DNA of 53,593 nt. Source: an uncultured Collinsella sp. (GTDB lineage Bacteria > Actinomycetota > Coriobacteriia > Coriobacteriales > Coriobacteriaceae). Location: assembly GCA_958453935.1 (NCBI GenBank), contig CAUDZT010000003.1:1-53593 (forward strand), in the 5' to 3' direction. The notes beneath the pieces were generated by a model, which saw only the letters and a list, made by a program, of their open reading frames with translations, ran no database searches and was not told where the DNA came from. The position numbers and the translations under genes were made by a program. Shown here piece after piece: positions 19,370 to 26,709 of the stretch; within the stretch, counting starts at the first letter, position 1, and each line of letters begins with the position of its first letter.

Positions 19370-19615
19370 ATGGCTACTGATCACGAGCTCGCGCTCTACG
19401 TTATGACCGGCTGCCCGTATTGCATAAAGGTCAAGCGTTTCCTGGCCGATAACGGCGTGACCATCCCCGAGCGCAACATCTCGACCGATACCGAAGCCGA
19501 GCAGGCACTCATCGCCATCGGCGGAAAACGCCAGGTTCCCTGCCTGTTCATCGACGGCAAACCACTCTACGAATCGAGCGACATCATCGCGTGGATACAG
19601 AAGAACCTGCTCTAG
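19370..19615 (+). CDS. Glutaredoxin
   Basis: This 81-residue thioredoxin-fold protein has active site CPYC (Cys15, Cys18) and the cis-proline segment RQVPCLFIDG. It reduces disulfides at the expense of glutathione or another low-molecular thiol. I use the ATG at 19370, preceded by TTGGAG; an upstream in-frame start at 19331 would add 13 residues with no ribosome site. It is 51 bases after the HTH/TipAS regulator gene. Confidence 0.92.
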   Translation: MATDHELALYVMTGCPYCIKVKRFLADNGVTIPERNISTDTEAEQALIAIGGKRQVPCLFIDGKPLYESSDIIAWIQKNLL

Positions 19616-19657
19616 TACGCAATTGCAGTCGGCTCGCCCCGACGTCCAAGCCCATAC

Positions 19658-19800
19658 GACCCAAACATGTACACCAGCATCCAAAGTCGACGTTTTTCGA
19701 CATCTTTGGATGCTGGTGTACAGCTTTTTGCATGGCCCCGGCACAGGTAGTCGTTGGGGACGTTCTTAAATGACTAGTTGTTTGAGACAGCCTTTGGATT
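19658..19800. repeat. Composite hairpin repeat, copy 1
   Basis: A perfect 19-bp stem (19668-19686 / 19704-19722, starting TGTACACCAGCATCC) followed by GCTTTTTG ends the glutaredoxin transcript and can serve as its terminator. It continues into TAGTCGTTGGGGACGTTCTTAAATGACTAG. The same two-part unit recurs at 20771-20905. The two copies bracket a low-GC accessory stretch. Confidence 0.8.
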
Positions 19801-19844
19801 ATGGCTGTTTGGGGCCATCTGACGTCTCTGGAAAGGGCTCCTTA

Positions 19845-20088
19845 GAGGGCCGTGTTCAAAAAATGGCAAATATGAGTACTGCTACTTGTTTAGTAACAGC
19901 AATTTTAATCATTTCAGGGATCATTCAACGCCCCAAGCGCCCACAGACGGCGTTATTTCTCCCCATATGTTCAATAAAAGAGACGCCTAATGGTATTAAA
20001 TCTCATCAGGGACCTCATTTTTGAACAAAATAAATGCAACCATAATGGCAACAGTACTCATATTTGCCCTTTTTTGCACACAGCCCTC
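19845..20088. mobile_element. MITE-like element with 41-bp terminal inverted repeats
   Basis: GAGGGCCGTGTTCAAAAAAT at 19845 is matched on the opposite strand from 20088 inward. About 36 of 41 positions agree, including the block GGCAAATATGAGTACTG on both arms. The interior (about 160 bp) is clearly lower in GC than the genome. There is no transposase and no clear target duplication, so this is a non-autonomous element or the remnant of one. Both arms contain an inward ATGAGTACTG that could open tiny reading frames of doubtful meaning. Confidence 0.7.
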
Positions 20089-20094
20089 CAGAAT

Positions 20095-20185
20095 AGTCGT
20101 TAGGAACGACTCAAAATGGCAATTCCGGCACTTAGATGCTCTCTTCTTGAATGACTAGTTGTTAAAGAACACTCAGCGACTACTC
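20095..20185. repeat. Degenerate copies of dispersed GGAACG/GACTAGTTGTTAAAGAAC repeats
   Basis: GTCGTTAGGAACGACTC, GGCAATTCCGGCACTTAGATG and AATGACTAGTTGTTAAAGAAC resemble the words at 12675-12806 and 20840-20900, but are eroded. No gene is present. Confidence 0.5.
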
Positions 20186-20214
20186 CAATTCGCGACACAC
20201 TGTGTCGCGAATTG
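20186..20214. repeat. Perfect 14-bp palindromic hairpin
   Basis: CAATTCGCGACACA and TGTGTCGCGAATTG flank a single central base. It has no U tract, so it is a possible protein-binding palindrome or cruciform. The following 20215-20400 holds nothing that I can name. Confidence 0.7.
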
Positions 20215-20404
20215 AGCTGTTCTCACCACCGAAGACCGGTGAAAGCTCCTGGCCAGAATCTCGATAGTTTGTTAAAGTGCCCCCTCTGCAGGTTCAATGA
20301 GCGCTCATGTTCCAGACTAGCAAGTGAAGAAATATCGAAGCCATCGATGCTCATTTCCTATCGAAAAAACTAGTCAATACACGCTAATTAGCTTGATAAA
20401 CTGC

Positions 20405-20435
20405 TTGTATTTTTGTCTACAAAACTGTATACAAA
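20405..20435 (+). promoter_or_regulatory. Promoter and operator of the ribbon-helix-helix gene
   Basis: TTGTAT (20405-20410) and TATACA (20428-20433) are spaced 17 bp. The inverted repeat TTGTCTAC...GTATACAA (20414-20435) covers the -10 region, which would suit autorepression by the RHH protein encoded at 20488. Confidence 0.55.
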
Positions 20436-20487
20436 AAGAGATTCCGGTAACCAGCGCTCGACATTATGTCAATCGATAGGAGGCGCT

Positions 20488-20754
20488 ATGGACGCCAAGC
20501 AGCTTGAAAAGATGATGGGGTTTGCCCCCGGAGAGTTGGAGAAAGCCGCGGAGGCATACGAAAAAGATGAATGGCCGAAGGGTCGCACCATCAAGCCGGG
20601 AAGGCCGTCGATCTCTGATGAGCCAAGCGTTGTTTTATCGGCACGTGTGGGTAAGTCTGTTCTTGAAGCCTTTGACGCAAAAGCAAAGCGCCATGGGCAA
20701 ACACGCACGGAGCGACTCAGAGAGCTCATCACGCTCGATGCAATGATTGCTTAG
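20488..20754 (+). CDS. Ribbon-helix-helix (CopG/antitoxin-like) protein
   Basis: This 88-residue protein has a C-terminal half, from SDEPSVVLSARVGKSVLEAF to TRTERLRELI, that forms a beta strand and two helices typical of RHH DNA-binding proteins. The N-terminal part (EKMMGFAPGELEKAAEAYEKDEWPKG) looks like a toxin-contact segment. Such proteins are usually antitoxins, but no toxin gene lies beside it: the next gene is dus on the other strand. RBS ATAGGAGG supports this start. It may be an orphan or a regulator of an unlinked toxin. It sits in a lower-GC accessory stretch. Confidence 0.75.
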   Translation: MDAKQLEKMMGFAPGELEKAAEAYEKDEWPKGRTIKPGRPSISDEPSVVLSARVGKSVLEAFDAKAKRHGQTRTERLRELITLDAMIA

Positions 20755-20770
20755 ACTCCACTCTCCCGCC

Positions 20771-20905
20771 GACCCAAACATGTACGCCAGCATCCAAAGT
20801 CGACATTTTTCGACATCTTTGAATGCTGGCGTACAGCTTTTTTGCAACATAGTCATCGGGGACGTTCTTAAATGACCAGTCGTTAAAGAACGTCCCCGAT
20901 AACTA
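20771..20905. repeat. Composite hairpin repeat, copy 2
   Basis: This is a second copy of the unit at 19658-19800. A 19-bp stem (20781-20799 / 20817-20835) with one mismatch is followed by GCTTTTTTGC, which can terminate the RHH gene. A second hairpin, GGGGACGTTCTTAA...TTAAAGAACGTCCCC, comes next. Copies 1 and 2 are in direct orientation about 1.1 kb apart. Confidence 0.8.
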
Positions 20906-20906
20906 A

Positions 20907-21866
20907 CTAGCCGTGGAAGCGGGCTATAGGCGCAAGTGGCTGCTCGCGAAAGACACGCTCGACGGCGGCACGGTATTCGTCGACCTTTTTAGTCTTGCGT
21001 ACGAGCTTGTGAACGGTAGCGGGGTCGGCGAAGGCGCATTTGGCGTAGAACCACCACTCCTTCATGCGAAAGACCGCGTTGCCGCCAATCTCTTCCGCAT
21101 AGGCCGCAAACAGCATGTCATGGAAACGCTGCAGTTCGGCTGCCGTGGCATCAGGGCCACCCTTAACCATGCGAGCCAGCGCGGGGTTCGCGAGCAAGCC
21201 GCGTCCCAGCATTACATGGTGCGTGCCGGGATAGGCCTCCACCAGCGCATCCATGTCCTCAAGATCAAAGATGTCGCCGTTATAGGCCACGGGGAATGGC
21301 GCGCGATCCAACGTCTCGCCGTAAAACGCTTTGCGCGGCGAACCCGTATAGCGATCCCTCTGTACACGCGGGTGCACGATCAGCTCTGTCAACGGCATGC
21401 GGCAGTACAGATCGAGCACGCGCCCGTATTCGTCGTCACTCTCCAACCCCAGCCTGGTCTTTACCGACACCGGCAACGGCGACCGCTCGCACACATCGCT
21501 CAGGAACACCTCGAGCTCATCGAGGTTGCGCAGAAAGCCCGACCCTTTGCCCTTCGCGACAACCGTCCCCGAGGGGCAGCCAAGGTTGAGATTGACCTCG
21601 CGGTAGCCCATGTCGGCGAGCACGTGTGCTGCCCACACAAACTCGTCCGCATTCTTGGACATAAGCTGGGGAACGACATTAAGTCCCTGGTTATTGGCAG
21701 GATCGATCTCCTTAAACGCCTTGCCGCCAAAGCGGTTTCCCACCCGCGGCGGCGGCAAAAACGGCGTGTAATAACAATCGAGCGCGCCGAAGCACTCCGC
21801 ATGCACGCGACGGAACACATGCCCGGTAATCCCCTCCATAGGGGCCAGCGATAAATACATCAACAT
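20907..21866 (-). CDS. tRNA-dihydrouridine synthase
   Basis: This 319-residue FMN-dependent TIM-barrel enzyme reduces uridines in tRNA D-loops with NADPH. It has the opening LAPMEGITGHVFRRVH, the catalytic cysteine in NLNLGCPSGTVVAKGKGSG, the conserved lysine segment VSVKTRLG, and HPRVQRDRYTG and YNGDIFD further on. The length is typical of the Dus family. The subfamily (A, B or C) cannot be set by eye. It is a lone minus-strand gene flanked by repeat-rich intergenic regions. Confidence 0.93.
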   Translation of the reverse strand: MLMYLSLAPMEGITGHVFRRVHAECFGALDCYYTPFLPPPRVGNRFGGKAFKEIDPANNQGLNVVPQLMSKNADEFVWAAHVLADMGYREVNLNLGCPSGTVVAKGKGSGFLRNLDELEVFLSDVCERSPLPVSVKTRLGLESDDEYGRVLDLYCRMPLTELIVHPRVQRDRYTGSPRKAFYGETLDRAPFPVAYNGDIFDLEDMDALVEAYPGTHHVMLGRGLLANPALARMVKGGPDATAAELQRFHDMLFAAYAEEIGGNAVFRMKEWWFYAKCAFADPATVHKLVRKTKKVDEYRAAVERVFREQPLAPIARFHG

Positions 21867-21880
21867 CCATTCTCAAATCA

Positions 21881-21911
21881 ATGTGACAAAGGGACTGTCC
21901 CTTTGTCACAT
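21881..21911. terminator. GACAAAGGGA-CTG-TCCCTTTGTC hairpin
   Basis: Arms ATGTGACAAAGGGA and TCCCTTTGTCACAT are perfect around a 3-base centre. This is one of at least six copies in the window, all intergenic. Confidence 0.75.
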
Positions 21912-21995
21912 CCCATTCAAGCGGTTCAGGAACTCTTCGCAGGCGCGAGAACGCAGGCGATATTTTTTCCACACCAGATACGATGCAATGGTGAA

Positions 21996-22022
21996 GGGGC
22001 AAAAGGGCAGTCCCTTTGCCCC
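21996..22022. repeat. Variant hairpin GGGGCAAAAGGG-CAG-TCCCTTTGCCCC
   Basis: It shares the core AAAGGG-CAG-TCCCTTT with the GACAAAGGGA family but has GGGGC/GCCCC ends. It lies in the gene-free gap 21867-22398. Confidence 0.6.
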
Positions 22023-22076
22023 AAGTGCCGGCTACCGGACGCAAGCTAGTTGCCGTTCGCGAACGCCGCCCATATT

Positions 22077-22262
22077 TCGAGGTCTAATACTTTTCCCGAG
22101 AAGTGAACGGCTGTATTTGGACCCCCGAAGCATTGACATTTTTAGGCGTCAAAACCGCAGGATTTGACTGGCAAAACCGCAGGAAATTGCACGCCAAAAG
22201 TGTCGATGCTTCGGGAGTCCGTTTTCACTCGTTCACTTCTCGGGAAAAGTATTAGACCTCGA
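22077..22262. repeat. Long inverted repeat, about 72-bp arms
   Basis: The arm at 22077-22149 (TCGAGGTCTAATACTTTTCC start) is matched by the reverse complement of 22191-22262 at most positions, with perfect outer 34 bp and a diverged middle. The 41-bp centre contains CAAAACCGCAGGA twice. The element forms a hairpin of about 186 bp and resembles a MITE or REP-like unit. There is no coding potential. Confidence 0.75.
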
Positions 22263-22276
22263 TTCCGCAGTCCCCG

Positions 22277-22307
22277 ATGTGACAAAGGAACAGTCCATTT
22301 GTCACAT
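22277..22307. terminator. GACAAAGGAA-CAG-TCCATTTGTC hairpin
   Basis: This is a one-mismatch copy of the hairpin at 21881-21911, lying directly beside the long inverted repeat and before the DUF3592 gene. Confidence 0.6.
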
Positions 22308-22398
22308 TCAGAATTGACCCCCCCCCGCAATAGCTCATCGATGGCGGGATTCTCTATACTGGGTCACATATGACGGTATCGTGCCAAAGGAGAACGCC

Positions 22399-22926
22399 GT
22401 GACCACCTCGCAGATATCTCTGCTCGCGCTCATCTCGGTTGGAGGCATCGGCATCCTGTTTATCGGAGCGAGCATGCTCATGAAAGCCGCCGCTCGCAAG
22501 AAAGCCAAGGCCTGTACCGCCGTGACCATGGGAACGGTCATCGACCATCGCTTTATGGGCGAAGGCAGGATGTATCCCGTTTTGGAATACGCCGTCGACG
22601 GCACGCAATACCGCGCGAAAAAACAATTCCGTGGCATAAAGACCAAAAGCTTGTCGGGACTCCCCATCCGCACGCAAGCCACCGCCTACGAAGACGCCAA
22701 GGGCTGGCTGCACGTGCAGACAGGCCCCATCGCCCGCCTAGGCACCCTCGCGGAGCAGCTTTGGCCCCTCGGTAGCCAAATGACCGTGTACTACAACCCC
22801 AGCAACCCAGACAAAAGCTATGTCGAACGCCCCATCGTGGGCAACTTTGCCACACTGATGTTTAACATCGCGGGCTTCTTGCTCATCGCGATGAGCATCT
22901 TGCTCTATGTTCTTATCCAGCGCTAG
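22399..22926 (+). CDS. DUF3592-like membrane protein
   Basis: This 175-residue protein has one N-terminal transmembrane helix (about 7-30) and one C-terminal helix (about 150-172). Between them is a beta-rich soluble region containing MGTVIDHRFMGEGRMYPVLEYAVDGTQYRAKKQF and QMTVYYNPSNPDKSYVERP. The last is the typical YxPxNPxxxY of DUF3592. No biochemical function is known for this family. The GTG at 22399 follows AAAGGAG. A -10-like TATACT lies near 22355. The next gene, 63 bases downstream, may be cotranscribed. Confidence 0.75.
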   Translation: MTTSQISLLALISVGGIGILFIGASMLMKAAARKKAKACTAVTMGTVIDHRFMGEGRMYPVLEYAVDGTQYRAKKQFRGIKTKSLSGLPIRTQATAYEDAKGWLHVQTGPIARLGTLAEQLWPLGSQMTVYYNPSNPDKSYVERPIVGNFATLMFNIAGFLLIAMSILLYVLIQR

Positions 22927-22989
22927 CTCAAACTGATGCGCCCCGCACCCCATGCGCCGCAACGACCGCCACGACACCAAGGAGCAGCT

Positions 22990-24123
22990 ATGGCTACACT
23001 TTCCGAACAAGAACGCAAGCGCATCCAGCGATACTGCATCTGTCCCAAGGTTGCCGGCGCGGCGCTTGCCATGGCGTTTGTGCTGCCTTTTTTGATCATT
23101 CCCTTCGAAATGATTGACGATATCGTCTTCCATCATGAAAGCTTCCAGGAGACGGGCATGATGACCGCCTTGGCGCTCACCGCCGTCGAGCTCATCATCT
23201 TCTGCTATTGCGCGCTCGCGCCGCGCTTTGGCATGCGCGGCAAGCAGTGGAGGGAAATGCAGCACCGGCTCGCCGTCGAGCAGAGCGAAAAAGACCGCTC
23301 GGCACAAATTGCAGGCGTTGTTGGCACGCAGGCCGCCGCGCGTCTGCTCAAGAACAGCGACAATGAGACCGCACGCAACCTGGGCGGTGCGGCAGAAGTC
23401 GCCGCTGCCGTAGGCGCCGTCGCCACCGCGGCAGACGTGCTTGCCGAAAGCTTTGCCAACGCAAAGGCCATGGCAGAGGACTGTGGCGTGCCTATCCCCC
23501 GTGCAAAAAAGTGGATCGTCGCGCTTGTGGCACTGCCCCTCGCAATCGTGTGCGGTGCCTATATCCCGCAGCTGGCGCAGGGAAACATCAAGATGCAACA
23601 GAACGCCGCGGCCGCGGCCGAGCAGATCGCCATCGCCCGCAAGGCATTAGAGCCCGCATGCGAGTACGTGTCCGCCGATGACCCCTACGAGCGATATCAA
23701 GATTACGGCTATCATGTCCGCGGCTACTTGCACGACGGCGACTCCGATACCCAGAAGACCTATACGTACCTGGATTTCGATAACAAGGGAACGCTCAAGG
23801 AAGTGAGTTACATAGCGGAGATCGACCCCGACGCGAGCCTTGAGGACAACCTCGCCCGCATCGAGCTCGACTTGGATGAGCTTTCCTCTGTCGTCCAAAC
23901 CGTAGACGTCAAGACCGTGAGTCCCGAGCTCCTAGCACCGCAAAAGCTCCCCGAAGAGTTTAGGCAGGCTTTTTTGAACGGTTCGCTCTACGAGAGAATC
24001 TCCATCAGGACGAGTGACGACCTCATCAAAACGTACTATTCGTTTGACACGGAGCCCGAGGACGAGTTTGACGAGTACACCCATCCAAGCATCCGTATCA
24101 CGTTGGTGGGCAAAACGAGCTAG
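22990..24123 (+). CDS. Membrane protein of unknown function
   Basis: I do not recognise this 377-residue protein. It has hydrophobic segments at about 20-42 and 58-78, an alanine-rich amphipathic region (about 100-155: VVGTQAAARLLKNS, GGAAEVAAAVGAVATAADVLAES), and a third membrane helix near 175-195. A C-terminal extracytoplasmic domain of some 170 acidic residues follows. The start uses ATG 22990 after GGAG. It follows the DUF3592 gene, so the pair may form an operon. Its GC and codon use match the chromosome. Confidence 0.65.
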   Translation: MATLSEQERKRIQRYCICPKVAGAALAMAFVLPFLIIPFEMIDDIVFHHESFQETGMMTALALTAVELIIFCYCALAPRFGMRGKQWREMQHRLAVEQSEKDRSAQIAGVVGTQAAARLLKNSDNETARNLGGAAEVAAAVGAVATAADVLAESFANAKAMAEDCGVPIPRAKKWIVALVALPLAIVCGAYIPQLAQGNIKMQQNAAAAAEQIAIARKALEPACEYVSADDPYERYQDYGYHVRGYLHDGDSDTQKTYTYLDFDNKGTLKEVSYIAEIDPDASLEDNLARIELDLDELSSVVQTVDVKTVSPELLAPQKLPEEFRQAFLNGSLYERISIRTSDDLIKTYYSFDTEPEDEFDEYTHPSIRITLVGKTS

Positions 24124-24129
24124 GCGCCC

Positions 24130-24162
24130 AATGTGACAAAAGGACTGTCCCTTTGTCACATT
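24130..24162. terminator. GACAAAAGGA-CTG-TCCCTTTGTC hairpin
   Basis: Arms of 16 bp with one mismatch lie directly after the stop of the membrane protein gene. This is another copy of the dispersed hairpin family and a plausible plus-strand terminator. Confidence 0.65.
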
Positions 24163-24166
24163 CCAT

Positions 24167-24197
24167 GAAAAAGGGCACCGGCGTTAGCCGATGCCCT
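24167..24197 (-). terminator. Rho-independent terminator of the agmatine operon
   Basis: On the minus strand the stem AGGGCATCGGC/GCCGGTGCCCT (one internal mismatch) is followed by TTTTTC. It lies about 50 bases after the MFS stop. Confidence 0.8.
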
Positions 24198-24246
24198 AAA
24201 GCTGCTGCAGATTAACTCCTACAGCGTATGACTAAGACGAATCGAA

Positions 24247-25512
24247 CTATTCGTCCCAAGAGAGGCTCTTACCAGTCTTCTTTGCCAGCAGCAAGAACAG
24301 ACCGATGATGACGTTGCATGCAATACAGAAGATGAAAACGCCCTGGAAGGAGCCGACAAGCTCGTATACCTTCATCATGACGGGCATGCCAAAGGCGCCG
24401 ACGATATAGCCCACGGAGCAGATGAGCGCGAAGATGCGACCAAAGTCACGGGAGCCAAAGACGTCCATCACCAAAACGGTCAGAGCGGTGCCGGCGATGA
24501 CGTACATGACGTCGTTAACACCGGCAGCAAGAATGCTGAGCGTCGAGTTGCCGCTGCTCATCATGAGCATGACAAAGGAGAGAATCGAGACGGCGAGCCA
24601 GCTCAGAATGGCCTTGGTGCTGCCAAACTTATCGCAAGTGGTACCGACGATCGGGTTGAGGAACAGGTCGAACAGCGATGCGGCGGAAACCATGAAGCCA
24701 CCCACCATGGGGCTAAAGCCGACCTCGGCGGCATAGGTGGGGAACAGCTGGTTCATGCAGCAAGTAAGCTGAACGAGGCAGAGGAAGCCGATGCAGAAAA
24801 AGAATGCAGGCGACTTAATAGCGCGTGCGTAGCTAACGCCACGTGCACTATCCTCGGTCGTCTCCTCGGTCTCGGCGACCGTCTCGCCTTCGACATAGCC
24901 ATAGGGCAGCATGCCCTTGTCCTGGGGCTTATAGCGGATAATCAGGATGGAAGCGGGAAGAATGAGCACGGCGGAGACGCCAGCGAGCACCAGATAACCA
25001 GTCCTCCAGCCAGCAGCCTCAATGACAGAGGTGATGACGGGACTCATGATGAGCATGTAAATCGAGTTCACTGCCCAAGCGAGACCAATTGCCAGGCCGC
25101 CAGATTTTTTGAACCACTGGTCAATAACATCGGACATGGCGACGCCGGTAGTGAAGGCGAAGCAAACGCCAATCAAAGCACCAGCTGCGATGAACATCCA
25201 GACTTCGGTGTAGATGGCCATGCCTGCGCCAGCGGCGAGCAGAATAAGCTCGACGACGGGGAGCCAAAACTTGCCAACAACCTTGGGGATGAGTTTTCCG
25301 ACAAACGGAAGAGCCGCTGCAAGACCAATGAGCGTTGCAGTGAAGTAATACGAGAAGATGGAGTAGTCAAATCCGAACTCCTCGCACACGGGCGCGACGA
25401 AGGAGCCAGCGATTACGCTATAGGATCCGGTCGTACCGGCAGACATGAGGCCGAGCGCGATCACGAGAACCCATGCGTAAACCTTGCTGCTCTTTAACTT
25501 TGCATTTTCCAT
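24247..25512 (-). CDS. MFS transporter of the agmatine operon
   Basis: This 421-residue protein has twelve hydrophobic segments, opening with AWVLVIALGLMSAGTTGSYSVIAGSFVAPVCEEFGFDYS. The fold resembles the oxalate/formate antiporter group of MFS. It follows the carbamoyltransferase gene by 11 bases, so it is the last gene of the agmatine operon. It probably moves agmatine in and/or putrescine out, a role usually filled by the APC-type AguD. This substrate is inferred from context only. Start ATG 25512 with AGGAG. It is closely related to the second MFS at 28954-30234. Confidence 0.85.
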   Translation of the reverse strand: MENAKLKSSKVYAWVLVIALGLMSAGTTGSYSVIAGSFVAPVCEEFGFDYSIFSYYFTATLIGLAAALPFVGKLIPKVVGKFWLPVVELILLAAGAGMAIYTEVWMFIAAGALIGVCFAFTTGVAMSDVIDQWFKKSGGLAIGLAWAVNSIYMLIMSPVITSVIEAAGWRTGYLVLAGVSAVLILPASILIIRYKPQDKGMLPYGYVEGETVAETEETTEDSARGVSYARAIKSPAFFFCIGFLCLVQLTCCMNQLFPTYAAEVGFSPMVGGFMVSAASLFDLFLNPIVGTTCDKFGSTKAILSWLAVSILSFVMLMMSSGNSTLSILAAGVNDVMYVIAGTALTVLVMDVFGSRDFGRIFALICSVGYIVGAFGMPVMMKVYELVGSFQGVFIFCIACNVIIGLFLLLAKKTGKSLSWDE

Positions 25513-25523
25513 TGATACAGCTC

Positions 25524-26588
25524 CTAGAGACCCAGAAGGGCGCACATAACGGCCTTAATGGTGTGCTGACGGTTCTCTGCCTCACGGAAGATGACCGACG
25601 CGTTGGCCTCAAAGCACTCGTCCGCAATCTCAAAGCCCTCGGTGATGATTTCACGATGCAGGTCGTTCTTGCACTGGTCGAGCAACATCTTGCCAACACG
25701 GTGATTTGCGTTGTGAACAGAGGGGAGCTCGTGCATGCAGAAGATGTCGGGGTTGTTGGTGCGCTTGCACAGCTCACTGGTGACGCGATAGGGGTACAGG
25801 GACTCGGCGTCGCCAAGCCAAGAGTTGTAGTCGTCAGGGTCCAGAACCTCGTCGCCGCACTCGGGGTTGATGTAGCGCCACTCCTCGGTAACGATTACGT
25901 CGACACCGTCCAGAGCATCAAGGTCAGAGGTGATGGTGAAGGTCCTGTTAGGCGCGTACTTGGCGTAGCAGGCCTCAACCTCCTCGATCATTTCCTTGCA
26001 CATCTGGTGACGGAGGTCGTCGGGGCCGATGGCGAGGAAGTCCATGTCGAGCATCGCGCACAGACGGCCATACCACACGGGGGCGCCGGCGCAGTTGCCA
26101 ACGAAGGCCATCTTCTTGCCACGGCTCGTGCGCAGACCACCCCACTGCTCCTCCATCGTGAGAGCGTCAGCGAGCATCTGGGTCGGGTGATCGCCGAGGG
26201 TGAGGGCATTGATGACTGGAATATCGACCAAGTCGGCGACATCATAGAGGAACTGCTCGTCCTTTTGTGCACGATAGACAATGAGATCATACATGCCGTT
26301 GAAGACGCGCATGGCATCCTCGATGGTCTCGCAATCGCCCATGTGGGAGTTGGTCAGATAGGTGAAGCCCATGCCCAGGTCGTTGCAAGAGGTCTCAAAG
26401 GCGCAACGAGTGCGGGTCGAGCCCCACTCAAAGTTGGCGAGAACGTTCTTGCCGGGGAAGTAGCGCTGGTCGACACCGGACTTTTTCTGGGCCTTGAGGT
26501 TCCAGGCAAGATCGATGAGGTAACGGAAATCCTCAGAGGAAAGATCGTGGATGTTGAGGTAGTCGCGACCGCGAAGGCTGTTGTTCAT
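25524..26588 (-). CDS. Aspartate/ornithine carbamoyltransferase family protein (putative putrescine carbamoyltransferase)
   Basis: This 354-residue protein has carbamoyl-phosphate binding motifs STRTR (57-61) and HPTQ (134-137). The usual HCLP is HELP (286-289: CMHELPSVHN) and the ornithine-binding SMG segment is absent, being replaced by TEEWRYINPE. It is therefore not a standard ornithine carbamoyltransferase. Its place directly after agmatine deiminase suggests that it splits carbamoylputrescine with phosphate to putrescine and carbamoyl phosphate. No carbamate kinase, the usual next step, is present in the window. RBS GAAAGGA. Confidence 0.8.
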   Translation of the reverse strand: MNNSLRGRDYLNIHDLSSEDFRYLIDLAWNLKAQKKSGVDQRYFPGKNVLANFEWGSTRTRCAFETSCNDLGMGFTYLTNSHMGDCETIEDAMRVFNGMYDLIVYRAQKDEQFLYDVADLVDIPVINALTLGDHPTQMLADALTMEEQWGGLRTSRGKKMAFVGNCAGAPVWYGRLCAMLDMDFLAIGPDDLRHQMCKEMIEEVEACYAKYAPNRTFTITSDLDALDGVDVIVTEEWRYINPECGDEVLDPDDYNSWLGDAESLYPYRVTSELCKRTNNPDIFCMHELPSVHNANHRVGKMLLDQCKNDLHREIITEGFEIADECFEANASVIFREAENRQHTIKAVMCALLGL

Positions 26589-26632
26589 GCCTATTTCCTT
26601 TCAATTGTTTGATGGGTAAGTGTCGAATGCGC

Positions 26633-26662
26633 CCCCGAGGGAAACACGGATATCCCTCGGGG
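26633..26662 (-). promoter_or_regulatory. Intercistronic hairpin
   Basis: A 10-bp stem (CCCCGAGGGA / TCCCTCGGGG) lies in the 121-base gap between the deiminase and carbamoyltransferase genes, with no U tract after it. It may limit read-through or protect an mRNA end. A small GCAAGTT/AACTTGC hairpin abuts the deiminase stop (26693-26710). Confidence 0.5.
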
Positions 26663-26709
26663 ACTGTAAATGTGGCGCTTGGATCAGGCAGCGCAAGTTT
26701 AAGAACTTG

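Noticed and set aside
19770..20024. 84-residue frame across the MITE-like element
   Set aside because: It crosses the terminal repeat, has no ribosome site and no coding-like composition.
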